This document shows positions 37,295 to 47,700 of a stretch of DNA of 64,000 nt, one piece after another. Position numbers and translations under genes: made by a program. The DNA is from an uncultured Planktomarina sp. (GTDB taxonomy: Bacteria; Pseudomonadota; Alphaproteobacteria; Rhodobacterales; Rhodobacteraceae): contig CALSQF010000004.1 of assembly GCA_943788425.1 (NCBI GenBank), positions 1-64,000 of the forward strand. Reading direction: 5' to 3'. The notes below the pieces were generated by a model that was not told the DNA's origin, made no database searches, and was given only the letters and a program-made list of their open reading frames with translations. How positions within the stretch are numbered: the stretch's first letter is position 1; every line of letters begins with the position of its first letter.

Positions 37295-39109
37295 TTATGA
37301 GTTAAGAATATAATGCTGGCCGCCTAAATGCGTGTATTCAGTTGGGCCGGGGTCATAATCGAGCGGATGAATAGGGGAAGGGATCGGTTTACTTTCAAAG
37401 TCTGCCTTCAAGGTTCTTTGGCGCGGGTCTGCTACGGGTACCGCTGACATAAGCGTTTTGGTGTAATGATGTCTGGGGTCCTCGAAAACTTCTTGGCGCG
37501 TGCCGATCTCGACGATCCGTCCCAAATACATGACTGCAACGTGATGGCTGACGCGTTCAACCACCGCCATATCGTGGCTGATGAACAGCATGGAGATACC
37601 AAGCTCGGCCTGCAGCTCTAACATAAGATTCAAGACCTGCGCTTGAACGGAGACATCCAGCGCGCTGACGGCCTCATCGGCAATCAGAAGTTTGGGGTTT
37701 AATGCCAAAGCGCGGGCGATGGCGATGCGTTGGCGTTGGCCGCCGGACAGCTCATGGGGAAAGCGGCGCATGAAGGCGCGGGGCAATTCGACCCTATCGA
37801 ACAACCCTGCCACGCGATCCATTAATTCGGAGCCCTGAGCCATATTGTAATTCTTCATAGGCTCAGCGACCTGGTCGGCGAGGGTCATTTGGGGGTTCAA
37901 GGATGCAAAAGGGTCCTGAAACACCATTTGCATATCACGCCTCGCTTCGCGCAGGCCGGCCGTATCTAGCGCCAAAACATCTGTTTCACCCAACTTAATG
38001 GAGCCTGATTGCGGCTTCTCCAAACGTAGAATTGAGCGGCCACAGGTCGATTTTCCGGACCCGGACTCGCCAACCAAGCTGAGGGTGGCACCTTTCTTGA
38101 TAGAAAACGAAACATTCTCTAAAGCATGCACCCGTGCAACGGTGCGGCGAAAAAAGCCCCCTTTTACGCTAAAGCGCGTGGTTAGATTGCGCACATCGAG
38201 CAGGACTTCCTCTGTGGGGGGAACCGAGCCTATGAGCGACTTTTCTGGCTGCCCAATTAAGCTGAGAGGCTTGGGGGTGGGTTGGCCACGCATTTCACCC
38301 AGCTTGGGCACAGCGGCGAGTAAGTTTTGTGTATATGGGTGCTGCGGGTTCTCAAAGATATCTTCTACGGGGCCTTCTTCGACTTTCTCACCGCGAAACA
38401 TCACCACAACGCGATCGGCCATCTGTGCCACCACGGCCATGTCATGGGTGATGAACATTACAGCTGTGCCAGTGTCCTTTTGGAGCTTATTCATCAGCCC
38501 GAGAATTTCAGCCTGAATAGTGACATCCAGAGCGGTGGTTGGCTCATCTGCAATCAAGAGCCGGGGCTTGCAGGCGAGCGCCATTGCGATGACCACCCTT
38601 TGGCGCATGCCGCCGGATAATTCATGTGGATATTGACCCAGCCGGCGCTCCGGTTCGGGAATTCGCACTTGTCGCAACAGTTCAATTGCGTGGCTGCGGG
38701 CGGCTGCCTTGCTCAGGCCCATATGCAGCCGCAGACCTTCCGTAAGCTGCCTCCCTATCGAAAAGACCGGGTTGAGGGAGGTCATAGGTTCTTGGAAAAT
38801 CATGCCAATCTCGCGGCCACGAATGGCGCGTATGTCTTTGGGGTCCACCGTGCGCAGATCAATCTGTCCGGCAGCGCCACGGTCGAACAATAACCGTCCA
38901 TCTGAAATTTTCCCACCGCCATATTCCACGAGGCGCATGAGGCTGAGAGATGATACAGATTTGCCTGAACCGCTTTCGCCAACGATGGCTACAGTCTCGC
39001 CGGCTGCGATGTCAAAGCTCACCCCTTTTACAGCTTCGACTGGCCCATCTTGGGTTTGAAACTCCACTTTCAAGTTTTCAAAGCGCGCGATCGGATGATC
39101 TAACATCAA
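37295..39109 (-). CDS. oligopeptide ABC transporter ATPase, fused DppD-DppF type
   Basis: 604 residues with two complete ABC modules. First: [30 protein letters not shown]. Second: [30 protein letters not shown]. Each ends with the oligopeptide-type C-terminal extension. One polypeptide thus supplies both ATPase subunits of a peptide importer. It is divergent from the binding protein and two permeases and is followed by an M20 hydrolase. Confidence 0.92.
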   Translation of the reverse strand: MMLDHPIARFENLKVEFQTQDGPVEAVKGVSFDIAAGETVAIVGESGSGKSVSSLSLMRLVEYGGGKISDGRLLFDRGAAGQIDLRTVDPKDIRAIRGREIGMIFQEPMTSLNPVFSIGRQLTEGLRLHMGLSKAAARSHAIELLRQVRIPEPERRLGQYPHELSGGMRQRVVIAMALACKPRLLIADEPTTALDVTIQAEILGLMNKLQKDTGTAVMFITHDMAVVAQMADRVVVMFRGEKVEEGPVEDIFENPQHPYTQNLLAAVPKLGEMRGQPTPKPLSLIGQPEKSLIGSVPPTEEVLLDVRNLTTRFSVKGGFFRRTVARVHALENVSFSIKKGATLSLVGESGSGKSTCGRSILRLEKPQSGSIKLGETDVLALDTAGLREARRDMQMVFQDPFASLNPQMTLADQVAEPMKNYNMAQGSELMDRVAGLFDRVELPRAFMRRFPHELSGGQRQRIAIARALALNPKLLIADEAVSALDVSVQAQVLNLMLELQAELGISMLFISHDMAVVERVSHHVAVMYLGRIVEIGTRQEVFEDPRHHYTKTLMSAVPVADPRQRTLKADFESKPIPSPIHPLDYDPGPTEYTHLGGQHYILNS

Positions 39110-39396
39110 AACCTCATTGGGTAATCGTTTATATTTTCAGAGCATTAAACACAAATTTCCAAGCTGTGTATTTGCTCCCATAGGGGTTATTCTGCGTTTG
39201 GCACTGGTACTTGTCTAGTTAAATCTAGTTAAAAAATACTTGATTTTTTCGGTCAAGCCGGTTGTTGATGAGTTCATGACGGGAATGCGGACGGTATTTT
39301 TCATTTTTCTGAACAAATTCGAAAAGAAATTTGATCAAAATTGAAAATACTTTTTGAAATAAATTTCCATCAAGAATATTAATCAGGGAGAGAAAC
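39110..39396. promoter_or_regulatory. divergent control region of the peptide transporter
   Basis: 287-nt AT-rich spacer. It contains a perfect tandem repeat of a 10-bp unit, TCTAGTTAAA, at 39214-39223 and 39224-39233, flanked by TACTTG at 39209-39214 and 39236-39241. One-turn spacing suggests a regulator bound on one face of the helix. The binding-protein gene has GGGAGAG as ribosome site. Confidence 0.5.
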
Positions 39397-41106
39397 ATGA
39401 AACATATTGCACTCATGTTCGGATCAGCAGCGCTGGTCGGGATGAGCACAATGGCGGTGGCCGATGGCCATGAAGCCCGCGGAAGAGACGGCGAAGTCAA
39501 GATCATTTATTGGCAAGCGCCGTCGATTCTAAATCCATTTTTGTCTGGTGGCACAAAGGATGTGGAAGCAGCATCTTTGGTTATTGAGCCATTGGCGCGC
39601 TATAATGAAAAAGGTGAATTGGTGCCTTGGCTCGTGGACAATGTTCCGACCGTGGCCAATGGTGGCGTTAGCGCAGATCTAACCTCCATAACCTGGAACA
39701 TTACGCCTGGTATCACGTGGTCTGATGGCACGCCCTTCACCTCTGCAGATGTGAAGTTCACCTATGAATATTGCACCGATCCCGAAGGTGGCTGTGCGCA
39801 GGTGACAAAATTCAATGGTGTAAGCTCTGTGGAAACCCCGGATGCTCAGACCGTTGTGGTGAATTTTGAACAGCAAACACCCTTCCCGTATGGACCCTTT
39901 GTGGGTGGTGAAAGCCCGATTTTACAAGCGGCGCAATTTGCCAATTGTGTGGGGGCAAAGGCATCGGAATGCACCGAAGAAAACTTTAACCCCGTCGGCA
40001 CAGGTGCATATGTAGTCGATGAATTCCGTCCGAATGACGTGATTGTTCTGTCGGCGAATGACAACTACCGTGAGGCGGGCAAGCCTGCCTTTGCCAAAGT
40101 AACCTTCAAAGGTGGCGGTGATGCTGCTGCTGCCGGGCGCTCGGTGATGGAAACTGGTGAATATGACTACGCTTGGAACCTTCAGTTGGCACCGGACGTA
40201 ATTGCTCAAATGGAAGCTGCTGGCAAAGGTACGCCTGTAGCGGGCTTTGGTCCTTTGGTTGAACGCATCATGCTCAACCACACCAACCCAGATCCAGCGC
40301 TGGGCCCGGATGAGCGTGCGGTGATTCGTCCGCATCCTTACCTTCAAGATCCTGCGGTATACAAAGCCATGTCCTTGGCGATTGATCGGGAGCTTTTGGT
40401 GGAAATAGGCTATGGCAAGGCGGGCAAAGTGACTTGTAACTGGGTGCCTGCGCCAGCGGCGGTGAACTCAAACACATTCGATTGCTCGACCCAAGATATC
40501 GCTGGTGCTAATGCGATGCTTGATGCGGCTGGTATTGTGGACACCGATGGTGACGGGGTGCGTGAAAAAGACGGCGTGCCGCTGCGCATGACCTATCAAA
40601 CCTCGACAAACGCGGTTCGTCAGGACTTCCAAGCTCTGATCAAACAGTGGTGGAGTGAGATTGGTATTGATACAGAATTGCGCAACATCAGTGCCTCTGT
40701 TTTCTTTGGTGGCGATCCTGGATCACCTGATACATTCCAAAAATTCTATGCAGATTTGGAAATGTACGCCAATACTTTCAACGGCACAGATCCACAGTCC
40801 TATCTCGCTAACCTTCTGTGTGACAAAGCGCCGTCGCCTGCTTCACAATGGCAGGGTGAGAATATCTCGCGCTTCTGTTCAGCGGAATATGACGCTTTGC
40901 ATGAGCAATTGGCCACAACAGCCGATGCCGGTGAGCGCGCATCCATTGCCCGCCAGTTGAACGATATGGCCGTCTCCGAAGGCGCGATGATCCCACTTGT
41001 TCATCGGGGCAGATTGTCTGCCCATGCCAATACTCTGGGTGGTGTTGTCTTGAATGTTTGGGACAGCGAACTTTGGAATGCTGCCGATTGGCATCGTTTG
41101 AAATAA
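39397..41106 (+). CDS. oligopeptide ABC transporter, substrate-binding protein
   Basis: 569-residue periplasmic protein of the SBP_bac_5 class. Signal peptide ends MAVA at about residue 22. Core family features include LVPWLVDNVPTV, ITWSDGTPFTSADVKFTYEY and the C-terminal block around residues 520-560. It leads the operon with the two permeases and is followed by a hairpin, as is common for binding proteins. Confidence 0.92.
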   Translation: MKHIALMFGSAALVGMSTMAVADGHEARGRDGEVKIIYWQAPSILNPFLSGGTKDVEAASLVIEPLARYNEKGELVPWLVDNVPTVANGGVSADLTSITWNITPGITWSDGTPFTSADVKFTYEYCTDPEGGCAQVTKFNGVSSVETPDAQTVVVNFEQQTPFPYGPFVGGESPILQAAQFANCVGAKASECTEENFNPVGTGAYVVDEFRPNDVIVLSANDNYREAGKPAFAKVTFKGGGDAAAAGRSVMETGEYDYAWNLQLAPDVIAQMEAAGKGTPVAGFGPLVERIMLNHTNPDPALGPDERAVIRPHPYLQDPAVYKAMSLAIDRELLVEIGYGKAGKVTCNWVPAPAAVNSNTFDCSTQDIAGANAMLDAAGIVDTDGDGVREKDGVPLRMTYQTSTNAVRQDFQALIKQWWSEIGIDTELRNISASVFFGGDPGSPDTFQKFYADLEMYANTFNGTDPQSYLANLLCDKAPSPASQWQGENISRFCSAEYDALHEQLATTADAGERASIARQLNDMAVSEGAMIPLVHRGRLSAHANTLGGVVLNVWDSELWNAADWHRLK

Positions 41107-41114
41107 ATTTTGCA

Positions 41115-41138
41115 GCGCCCTGCCTTGGGGTGGGGCGC
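41115..41138 (+). terminator. hairpin between binding protein and permease genes
   Basis: GCGCCC and GGGCGC form an imperfect GC-rich stem 8 nt after the stop; a TTTTT run follows only some 16 nt later. Likely a partial terminator or mRNA stabiliser that sets higher expression of the binding protein. Confidence 0.5.
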
Positions 41139-41179
41139 CCATTTGCAAACTGTTTTTAAGAAAATGAGCTAAATCGCCG

Positions 41180-42187
41180 ATGCTAACATTTACCATCCGT
41201 CGTCTTGTCCTCGCGGTTCCGACGCTTTTGTTCATTTCTCTTGTGATATTTTTATTGCTGCAATTGGCCCCAGGCGATCCTATGGCACAGGTGCCTTTGA
41301 CCGTTCCGCCAGAGGTCAAGCAACAGATGCGCGAAGCGCTTGGCCTCGGCCAGCCGATCCATATTCAATATTTTAAATGGATCATTCAGTTTTTTTGGAT
41401 AGAGCCGCTGAATGGCATTGATGCACTTTTTGGCACGGGCTTGGCAGAAGGAAAGCTCAGAGTTATCTCTTGGCAAACTCGCTCGCCGGTGATTGACATT
41501 GTGATCCAGCGCTTGCCGCAAACGCTTTGGGTTGTGGGTGTGGCCTATGTGGTGGGTATTCTTATCGCGTTGCCGATTGGAATAATATCTGCGTACCGGC
41601 AATATTCCATCTTCGACCAAGCCGGGACATTCATCACGATGATCGGGTTTTCCGTGCCTCCATTTTTTTCTGGGGTTTTGGTGATTGTGATTTTCTCGGT
41701 GCAGCTGGGTTGGTTCCCGTCGATCTACGATACGATGCATGTGGTCGATGATTGGGCCAGTTTTAAAGTGCAGATTTGGCAGATGTTCCTGCCCGTCATG
41801 GTTCTTGCTTTGCAGATCACCAGCCAAATCAGCCGCTTCATGCGCGCTTCGATGCTCGACAACCTTAGCCACGACTATGTGCGCACCGCCCGCGCCAAGG
41901 GGTTGAGCGAAGCCAGCGTGGTGTTGGTTCATGTTCTGCGCAATTCCATGATCCCAGTGGTGACGGTGATCGCCCTTGGGGTGCCGTCAATTTTTGGCGG
42001 CGCGATCATTACTGAGCAAGTCTTCAAGGTGAATGGCATTGGTCAATTGCTCATCACCGCCATTCAGGCCAATGATTTGCCGATGGTGCAAACCTTGACC
42101 TTCATTTTCGCAATTTTAATCGTGCTGTTCAATTTGATTGCCGATATGCTTTATGGCCTTTTAGACCCAAGGATCCGCTATGACTGA
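41180..42187 (+). CDS. oligopeptide ABC transporter permease (DppB type)
   Basis: 335 residues with six hydrophobic helices. The N-terminus TFTIRRLVLAVPTLLFISLV and the EAA-like loop DYVRTARAKGLSEASVVLVH are typical of DppB/OppB proteins. It overlaps the next permease gene by 8 nt (42180-42187). Confidence 0.92.
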   Translation: MLTFTIRRLVLAVPTLLFISLVIFLLLQLAPGDPMAQVPLTVPPEVKQQMREALGLGQPIHIQYFKWIIQFFWIEPLNGIDALFGTGLAEGKLRVISWQTRSPVIDIVIQRLPQTLWVVGVAYVVGILIALPIGIISAYRQYSIFDQAGTFITMIGFSVPPFFSGVLVIVIFSVQLGWFPSIYDTMHVVDDWASFKVQIWQMFLPVMVLALQITSQISRFMRASMLDNLSHDYVRTARAKGLSEASVVLVHVLRNSMIPVVTVIALGVPSIFGGAIITEQVFKVNGIGQLLITAIQANDLPMVQTLTFIFAILIVLFNLIADMLYGLLDPRIRYD

Positions 42188-43145
42188 GCTATCCGATCCC
42201 CTCGATATCAACCGCCCGCCTTCCAATCGTTGGATGGAGGTTTGGCGGCAGTTTCGCGCTCACAAAGGTGCGATGGCCGGAGCTGTGGTCTTTGGGTTCA
42301 TCATTTTGGGTGTATTTTTGGGGCCTTTCGCCTATCCACATGACGCCCAATACCTGCCGTCTGGACGGGATTTTATCACCTTACGGGACACGCGGCCGAT
42401 CTATGTCGCGCTTTGGGATCCGAGCGCGAAGGTGAATTGGCACTATGTGCTGGGCACAGATAATTTGGGTCGGGATAATTTGGCGCGGTTTCTGTCCGGG
42501 GGGCGGGTGTCAATCTCTGTTGGTTTGACCGCGATGATCCTATCGATTGTTCTGGGCACCTTTGTCGGGCTGATCGCAGGTTTTTTCCGGCTCTGTGACG
42601 GCCCTCTTATGCGCCTGACAGATCTGTTTTTGGCCTTGCCTATTTTGCCTTTGATCTTGGTGGCCTCCGTATTGTTTCGCGAAAGCTTGGCCCTGTCGCT
42701 TGGGCCTGAGATGGGCACGTTTTTACTCATCGTGGGGCTGATTGGGTTGACCAGTTGGATGCAAACGGCGCGCATTGTGCGAGGGGATGTTTTGGCGCTT
42801 AAAGAGCGGGAGTTCATTCTTGCGGCCCGGTCAATTGGCACCACGCCGCGCAATCTGATTTTGAATCACATCCTGCCCAATGTCATGTCACCGATTTTAG
42901 TGTCAGCCACTTTGGGAATCGCCACGGCCATCATTACTGAGAGTGCCCTGTCGTTTCTAGGGTTTGGTTTCCCTCCAGATTTCCCGACCTGGGGTAAATT
43001 GCTCAATGACGCGGTAGACCGGATGACTCTCTATCCAGAGCGCGTTATCTGGCCGGGGACTTTAATTTCTTTGACGGTTCTTAGTGTGAACTATCTTGGA
43101 GACGGTCTCAGGGATGCACTGGATCCGCGCAGTCGCAGCCGCTAG
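42180..43145 (+). CDS. oligopeptide ABC transporter permease (DppC type)
   Basis: 321 residues. N-terminal cytoplasmic region with WRQFRAHKGAMAG, first helix, then the GTDNLGRDNLARFLSGGRVS segment and the EAA loop EREFILAARSIGTTPRNLI, as in DppC/OppC. Together with DppB-type partner and the fused ATPase this makes a complete importer. Confidence 0.92.
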   Translation: MTELSDPLDINRPPSNRWMEVWRQFRAHKGAMAGAVVFGFIILGVFLGPFAYPHDAQYLPSGRDFITLRDTRPIYVALWDPSAKVNWHYVLGTDNLGRDNLARFLSGGRVSISVGLTAMILSIVLGTFVGLIAGFFRLCDGPLMRLTDLFLALPILPLILVASVLFRESLALSLGPEMGTFLLIVGLIGLTSWMQTARIVRGDVLALKEREFILAARSIGTTPRNLILNHILPNVMSPILVSATLGIATAIITESALSFLGFGFPPDFPTWGKLLNDAVDRMTLYPERVIWPGTLISLTVLSVNYLGDGLRDALDPRSRSR

Positions 43146-43245
43146 AACAGAGAAGGCGACTGCCTGCGTGGCACGGTGAGGGGTTGTCATTCAGTGTCAT
43201 TGGGTAAATGGGGTGTAGACCTGCGGAAGTCATAAGGGATCAAAT

Positions 43246-44175
43246 ATGTCTGTCATCGTCTCCGTTCAAAATGTTCGCAAAACATATGATGGTGGGTTTG
43301 AAGCCTTGAAGGGTGCGAGCCTGGATATCCAGGAGGGGGAAATCATTGCATTATTGGGACCGAATGGTGCGGGAAAGACAACCCTAATTTCCACGATTTG
43401 CGGCATTTCTAGCCTGACATCGGGCGCAATCACGGTCGCTGGAATGGATATTGCCTGCGACTACCGCAAGGTGCGCGCGATGATTGGCTTGGTGCCGCAG
43501 GAAATCGCACTTGAGCCGTTTGAGACGGTGATCAACTCGGTCCGCTTTTCGAGAGGTTTGTTTGGCAAGGCGAAAAATGAAGCATATCTTGATGAAATTC
43601 TCAAAACTCTTTCTTTGTTCGACAAGAAGGAGTCCAAAGTGATGGCGCTGTCTGGCGGGATGAAGCGCCGGGTCCTGATCGCAAAGGCCTTGGCGCATGA
43701 GCCAAAGGTTTTATTCTTGGATGAGCCAACAGCGGGCGTGGATGTGGAGCTGCGAAAAGATATGTGGAACACGGTGGCCAAGCTGAAGGGACAGGGCGTC
43801 ACCATCATTTTGACCACCCATTACATCGAAGAGGCAGAGGCGATTGCTGACCGTATCGCAGTGATCAACGGCGGTGAAATTCTTTTGGTTGAAGACAAAG
43901 CCGCATTGATGGCGCGTATGGGCAAAAAACAAATTCGCATCGAATTGCTGGAGCCTGTGCCAGAGATCCCGACCAAGCTGGCCCCCTATGGGCTCGAGCT
44001 GGCACCCGATGGTGCAGGCCTCACCTATACCTACGATATCAATGCCGAGCGCACCGGCATAACTGGGCTGCTCAATGATTTGCAGGCCGCCGGTCTGCAA
44101 ATGCGTGATGTACAAACCCAGCAATCGAGCCTGGAAGATATTTTCGTCGATTTGCTCCAGGAGGATGGAGTATGA
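43246..44175 (+). CDS. ABC exporter ATP-binding protein (CcmA/YadG type)
   Basis: 309 residues. Walker [10 protein letters not shown], signature LSGGMKRRV, Walker [13 protein letters not shown] and H-loop [11 protein letters not shown]. The C-terminal extension of about 90 residues is typical of ABC-2 exporters for polyketides, drugs or lipids. GTATGA couples it to the permease gene. Substrate unknown. Confidence 0.9.
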   Translation: MSVIVSVQNVRKTYDGGFEALKGASLDIQEGEIIALLGPNGAGKTTLISTICGISSLTSGAITVAGMDIACDYRKVRAMIGLVPQEIALEPFETVINSVRFSRGLFGKAKNEAYLDEILKTLSLFDKKESKVMALSGGMKRRVLIAKALAHEPKVLFLDEPTAGVDVELRKDMWNTVAKLKGQGVTIILTTHYIEEAEAIADRIAVINGGEILLVEDKAALMARMGKKQIRIELLEPVPEIPTKLAPYGLELAPDGAGLTYTYDINAERTGITGLLNDLQAAGLQMRDVQTQQSSLEDIFVDLLQEDGV

Positions 44176-44933
44176 ATTTTCAAGCAATTGCGGCAATTTA
44201 CACATTTGAGATGGCGCGTTTTTTCCGCACGCTTAAACAATCCTTCATCTCTCCCGTTCTGTCGACCAGTCTCTATTTCATCGTCTTCGGCACCGCCATT
44301 GGCAGCCGAATGGAGGCGGTGGATGGTGTGGCCTATGGCGCTTTTATTGTGCCGGGCTTGATCATGCTCTCGGTCATGACACAGTCTATCTCCAATGCCA
44401 GTTTCGGGATTTATTTTCCAAAATTCATTGGGACTATTTATGAACTGCTGTCAGCGCCGGTGAATTTCCTTGAGATTGTCATCGGTTATGTAGGCGCCGC
44501 GGCGACCAAGAGCCTGTTTATCGGGTTGGTCATTCTTGGCACAGCCTACCTATTTGTCGATTTGGATATTCAGCATCCGATCGCGATGATGAGCTTTTTG
44601 CTCCTGACTTGCCTGTCGTTCTCGCTCTTGGGCTTTATCATCGGGATTTGGGCGGGAAACTTTGAACAACTCAACCTCGTGCCCATGCTGGTGGTGACAC
44701 CTTTGGTATTTTTAGGCGGATCCTTTTATTCGATTTCGATGCTCCCGGAATTTTGGCAAACCGTCACACTCTTTAACCCCGTGGTCTATCTCATCTCAGG
44801 GTTTCGATGGGCGTTTTTTGGAACAGCGGATGTGGCAATTGGCATCAGCCTTGGCGCAATTGGCCTGTTTACGCTCGCGTGTATGGGCTTCATTTGGTGG
44901 ATTTTCAAAACAGGATGGCGCATTCGCAGCTAA
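44172..44933 (+). CDS. ABC-2 type permease (YadH type)
   Basis: 253 residues, six hydrophobic helices, with [20 protein letters not shown] and [17 protein letters not shown], the conserved ABC-2 block. It is translated from the ATG that overlaps the ATPase stop and forms one exporter with it. Confidence 0.9.
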   Translation: MNFQAIAAIYTFEMARFFRTLKQSFISPVLSTSLYFIVFGTAIGSRMEAVDGVAYGAFIVPGLIMLSVMTQSISNASFGIYFPKFIGTIYELLSAPVNFLEIVIGYVGAAATKSLFIGLVILGTAYLFVDLDIQHPIAMMSFLLLTCLSFSLLGFIIGIWAGNFEQLNLVPMLVVTPLVFLGGSFYSISMLPEFWQTVTLFNPVVYLISGFRWAFFGTADVAIGISLGAIGLFTLACMGFIWWIFKTGWRIRS

Positions 44934-44983
44934 ATTTTGTCGCCTGCCTTGTTCCAGGGCGCGTGGTGTCTTATTTAGCACAT

Positions 44984-45769
44984 ATGAAACTGAAAAATCC
45001 CTTTCGCCGTGACGTCAATACGGTTTGTGTTGTGCGTTTGAACGGTATGATCTCCACGGGCCGCGGTCTCAACGATGCCAGTCTGGCTCCAGTGTTACAA
45101 AAAGCCTTCGCCAAGAAACCTGCCGCCGTGGCCTTGGTGATCAATTCGCCGGGAGGCAGCCCGGTGCAATCATCGCTGATCGGCGCGCGCATTCGGCGAC
45201 TGGCCGAAGAGTTTGAAACGCCGGTCTATGCTTTTGTTGAAGATGTGGCAGCTTCTGGTGGCTATTGGCTGGCGTCCAGTGCGGATGAAATCTATATCGA
45301 TGCCTCCTCGGTTGTCGGATCCATCGGTGTGATTTCCTCTGGATTTGGTTTGAACCAATTTATCGAAAGACATGGAGTTGAACGCCGCGTCCATACGGCG
45401 GGCAGCTCGAAATCTATGCTCGACCCGTTTCAACCGCAGAAGAAAGTGGACGTCACCCGGTTGAAATCCTTACTTGATGGGATCCATCAGACCTTCAAGG
45501 ATCACATAAAAGATCGGCGCGGCGCAAAATTGGCGGAGCGTGATCTGTTCACCGGTGAGATATGGGTTGGACAAAAGGCAATCGATGATGGTCTGGCCGA
45601 TGCCATTGGCCATTTGGTTCCGACCATGAAGGAAAAATTTGGCGAAAAAACCCGCTTTCGGGTTTTGGACCAAAAGAAGCACATACTGTCAAGATTTGGC
45701 ATTTCTCTTTTGGGAGACATCACCCATAGCATTGAGGAACGCGCCGCCTTTGCCCGTTTTGGGATGTAG
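44984..45769 (+). CDS. sppA: S49-family serine protease (SppA/SohB type)
   Basis: 261 residues, the short form with one protease domain. Serine nucleophile in VEDVAASGGYWLAS, general-base Lys in AGSSKSMLDPF, and oxyanion region NSPGGSPVQSS. ATG 44984 is chosen because the in-frame upstream codons overlap the ABC permease. It likely degrades signal peptides or membrane protein fragments. Confidence 0.88.
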   Translation: MKLKNPFRRDVNTVCVVRLNGMISTGRGLNDASLAPVLQKAFAKKPAAVALVINSPGGSPVQSSLIGARIRRLAEEFETPVYAFVEDVAASGGYWLASSADEIYIDASSVVGSIGVISSGFGLNQFIERHGVERRVHTAGSSKSMLDPFQPQKKVDVTRLKSLLDGIHQTFKDHIKDRRGAKLAERDLFTGEIWVGQKAIDDGLADAIGHLVPTMKEKFGEKTRFRVLDQKKHILSRFGISLLGDITHSIEERAAFARFGM

Positions 45770-45772
45770 GGC

Positions 45773-45949
45773 ATGTTGGTAAAAATTGTCACCTTCTTTC
45801 TGATCGGGATCGCCGTTTTGGCGATGTTTGGGCGTTTGCGGTTTCCCGGCCAAACGCGTTTGAAGAATGCGAAATGTGTCAAATGTGGGCGCTATAGTAT
45901 CGGAAAAGGCCCCTGTTCTTGCGGCCATATTGGTCATCGCAAAGGATAA
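45773..45949 (+). CDS. small membrane protein with a cysteine knuckle
   Basis: 58 residues, 3 nt after the sppA stop and 3 nt before the antiporter start. One hydrophobic helix at about residues 4-20 is followed by a short basic linker and a cytoplasmic tail with CVKCGRY then CSCGHIGH, four cysteines and two His arranged like a zinc ribbon. The tight spacing and clean frame argue that it is expressed. I do not recognise a named family. Confidence 0.72.
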   Translation: MLVKIVTFFLIGIAVLAMFGRLRFPGQTRLKNAKCVKCGRYSIGKGPCSCGHIGHRKG

Positions 45950-45952
45950 AAA

Positions 45953-46912
45953 TTGGCTTGGATTTTTGTGGCTTTGGGTCTGGTCACCCTCTTGTTGGCT
46001 GGCGATTTTTTGGTGCGCGGTGCTGTCAATTTGGCGTTGCGGCTCGGTATTTCTGCGTTACTGGTGAGTTTGACGGTGGTGGCTTTTGGCACATCAGCGC
46101 CGGAGCTATTGATCGTTTTGTCCGCCATGGCCGATGGTGCATCTGGCTTGGCGATGGGCAATGTGATCGGCTCGAATACTGCAAATATTTTGCTGGTCTT
46201 GGGCCTACCGGCTCTGATTTTTGGACTGCACACGGCCGATTTTTTCCCTAAGAAATCATTTTCGCTTATGATTTTGGCCACGGTTTTGTTCATCGGACTT
46301 GCGTTTTTGGGGCCATTTACATGGTGGCACGGGAGCATTTTATTGGCGGTTTTACTGGGCATTTTATGGGACCAGGGGCGTAGCGCACAACGAGACAGAC
46401 AAACGGTGAAAACTGCCGCTCTGTTGGCCGTTGATGAGGATGGGCTTGAAGGCGTGGATCCCACGATGCCGGGATGGAAGATTGTGCTGTATTTGGTGTT
46501 CGGCCTTGTGGGGCTTCCCATTGGGGCGCGAATTTTGGTGGTCAATGCGGAAATTATCGCCAAAGATTACGGTGTGCCGGAGACAGCCATCGGTTTGACA
46601 TTGATTGCCGTTGGCACCTCTTTGCCCGAATTGGCGACCTCGACAATTGCGGCGCTTCGGCGGCAAGGTGATGTGACTTTGGGGAATGTCATCGGGTCAA
46701 ATATGTTTAACTTGTTGGCCATCATTGGGATCGCAGCCTTTGTTGGTCCCATCCCGGTCGATGCGGCCTTTTTACGGTTTGACCTTTGGATCATGCTTGC
46801 TGCCGCGCTTCTTTTGGTTCCCATGGTGTTTTTCAAATTAAATTTCACTCGGATTTGGGGCGCGGGCTTGACCCTGCTTTATATGGCATATCTTTTTGTG
46901 GTACTGCTCTGA
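45953..46912 (+). CDS. calcium/sodium (CaCA-family) antiporter
   Basis: 319 residues with about ten helices in two inverted repeats. The two alpha-repeat signatures, VVAFGTSAPELLIVLSA followed by GNVIGSNTANILLVLG, and AVGTSLPELATSTIAAL followed by GNVIGSNMFNLLAIIG, are those of YrbG-type exchangers. The start is a TTG at 45953, 3 nt after the preceding stop. Confidence 0.9.
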   Translation: MAWIFVALGLVTLLLAGDFLVRGAVNLALRLGISALLVSLTVVAFGTSAPELLIVLSAMADGASGLAMGNVIGSNTANILLVLGLPALIFGLHTADFFPKKSFSLMILATVLFIGLAFLGPFTWWHGSILLAVLLGILWDQGRSAQRDRQTVKTAALLAVDEDGLEGVDPTMPGWKIVLYLVFGLVGLPIGARILVVNAEIIAKDYGVPETAIGLTLIAVGTSLPELATSTIAALRRQGDVTLGNVIGSNMFNLLAIIGIAAFVGPIPVDAAFLRFDLWIMLAAALLLVPMVFFKLNFTRIWGAGLTLLYMAYLFVVLL

Positions 46913-46923
46913 GGAGGGATCAC

Positions 46924-47700
46924 ATGCGTGCATTGGTAACAGGTGGAGCCATTCGATTGGGCCGTGAAATGGCCTTGTATTTGGCGGAGCAAGGCTACGA
47001 CGTTGCGGTGCATTACGCCAAATCTGACGAAGCGGCCTTGCAGACCTGTGCGGAGATCACAGCCTTGGGACGTAAATCTGTTGCGCTACAGGCAGACTTA
47101 TTGAGTGATACCGGTTCACAGCCCTTGGTTGCGCGCGCAGCCGAGGCACTCGGCGGTCCGTTGACCGTCTTGGTCAACAATGCCTCAATCTTTGAACATG
47201 ACACGCTGGAGACAGCGAGCCGGTCCAGTTGGGACCGGCATATTGAGAGCAATCTGCGCGCGCCCTTTGTGCTGACGCAGGAATTTGCCAAGCAAGTGCC
47301 ACAGGCGCAGGAAGATGCGGCAGGCGAGCCGATGGCTGCGGGTTTGGTCATTAATATGCTCGATCAAAGAGTGCGCAAACTGACGCCAGATTTTGCCAGC
47401 TATACAGTGGCAAAAATGGGTCTTTGGGCCTTAACTCAAACCGCCGCAAGGGGGCTGGCACCCCATGTGCGTGTCAATGCAATTGGACCTGGCCCTACAA
47501 TGCAAGGGGTGCGGCAGTCGGCTGACCATTTTACGCGGCAACGCGCGGCCACCGTATTGGAGCGCGGCTCCAATCCGAGTGATATCACCGCGGCTTTAGG
47601 GTATTTTTTAAATGCGCCAGCGGTTTCTGGGCAACTGCTCTGCGTAGATGGTGGGCAGCATTTGGCCTGGCAAACGCCCGATGTTTTGGGCCTTGATTGA
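46924..47700 (+). CDS. SDR reductase, FolM/pteridine reductase type
   Basis: 258 residues. The cofactor loop is TGGAIRLGREMA, with Arg at the third Gly position as in pteridine reductases and FolM. It has NNASIFEHD, the active-site SYTVAKMGLW and the C-terminal VDGGQHLAW. A role in reducing dihydromonapterin or dihydrobiopterin is likely from these marks. ATG 46924 has GAGGAGG upstream, 12 nt after the antiporter. Confidence 0.75.
   Translation: MRALVTGGAIRLGREMALYLAEQGYDVAVHYAKSDEAALQTCAEITALGRKSVALQADLLSDTGSQPLVARAAEALGGPLTVLVNNASIFEHDTLETASRSSWDRHIESNLRAPFVLTQEFAKQVPQAQEDAAGEPMAAGLVINMLDQRVRKLTPDFASYTVAKMGLWALTQTAARGLAPHVRVNAIGPGPTMQGVRQSADHFTRQRAATVLERGSNPSDITAALGYFLNAPAVSGQLLCVDGGQHLAWQTPDVLGLD

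Noticed and set aside
36038-39368. 16-nt identical sequence TTTGAAATAAATTTCC at 36038-36053 and 39353-39368
   Set aside because: Both copies lie in AT-rich spacers. One such match in 64 kb is expected by chance at about the observed rate, and the flanks differ at once. It is not inverted and does not mark an element end.
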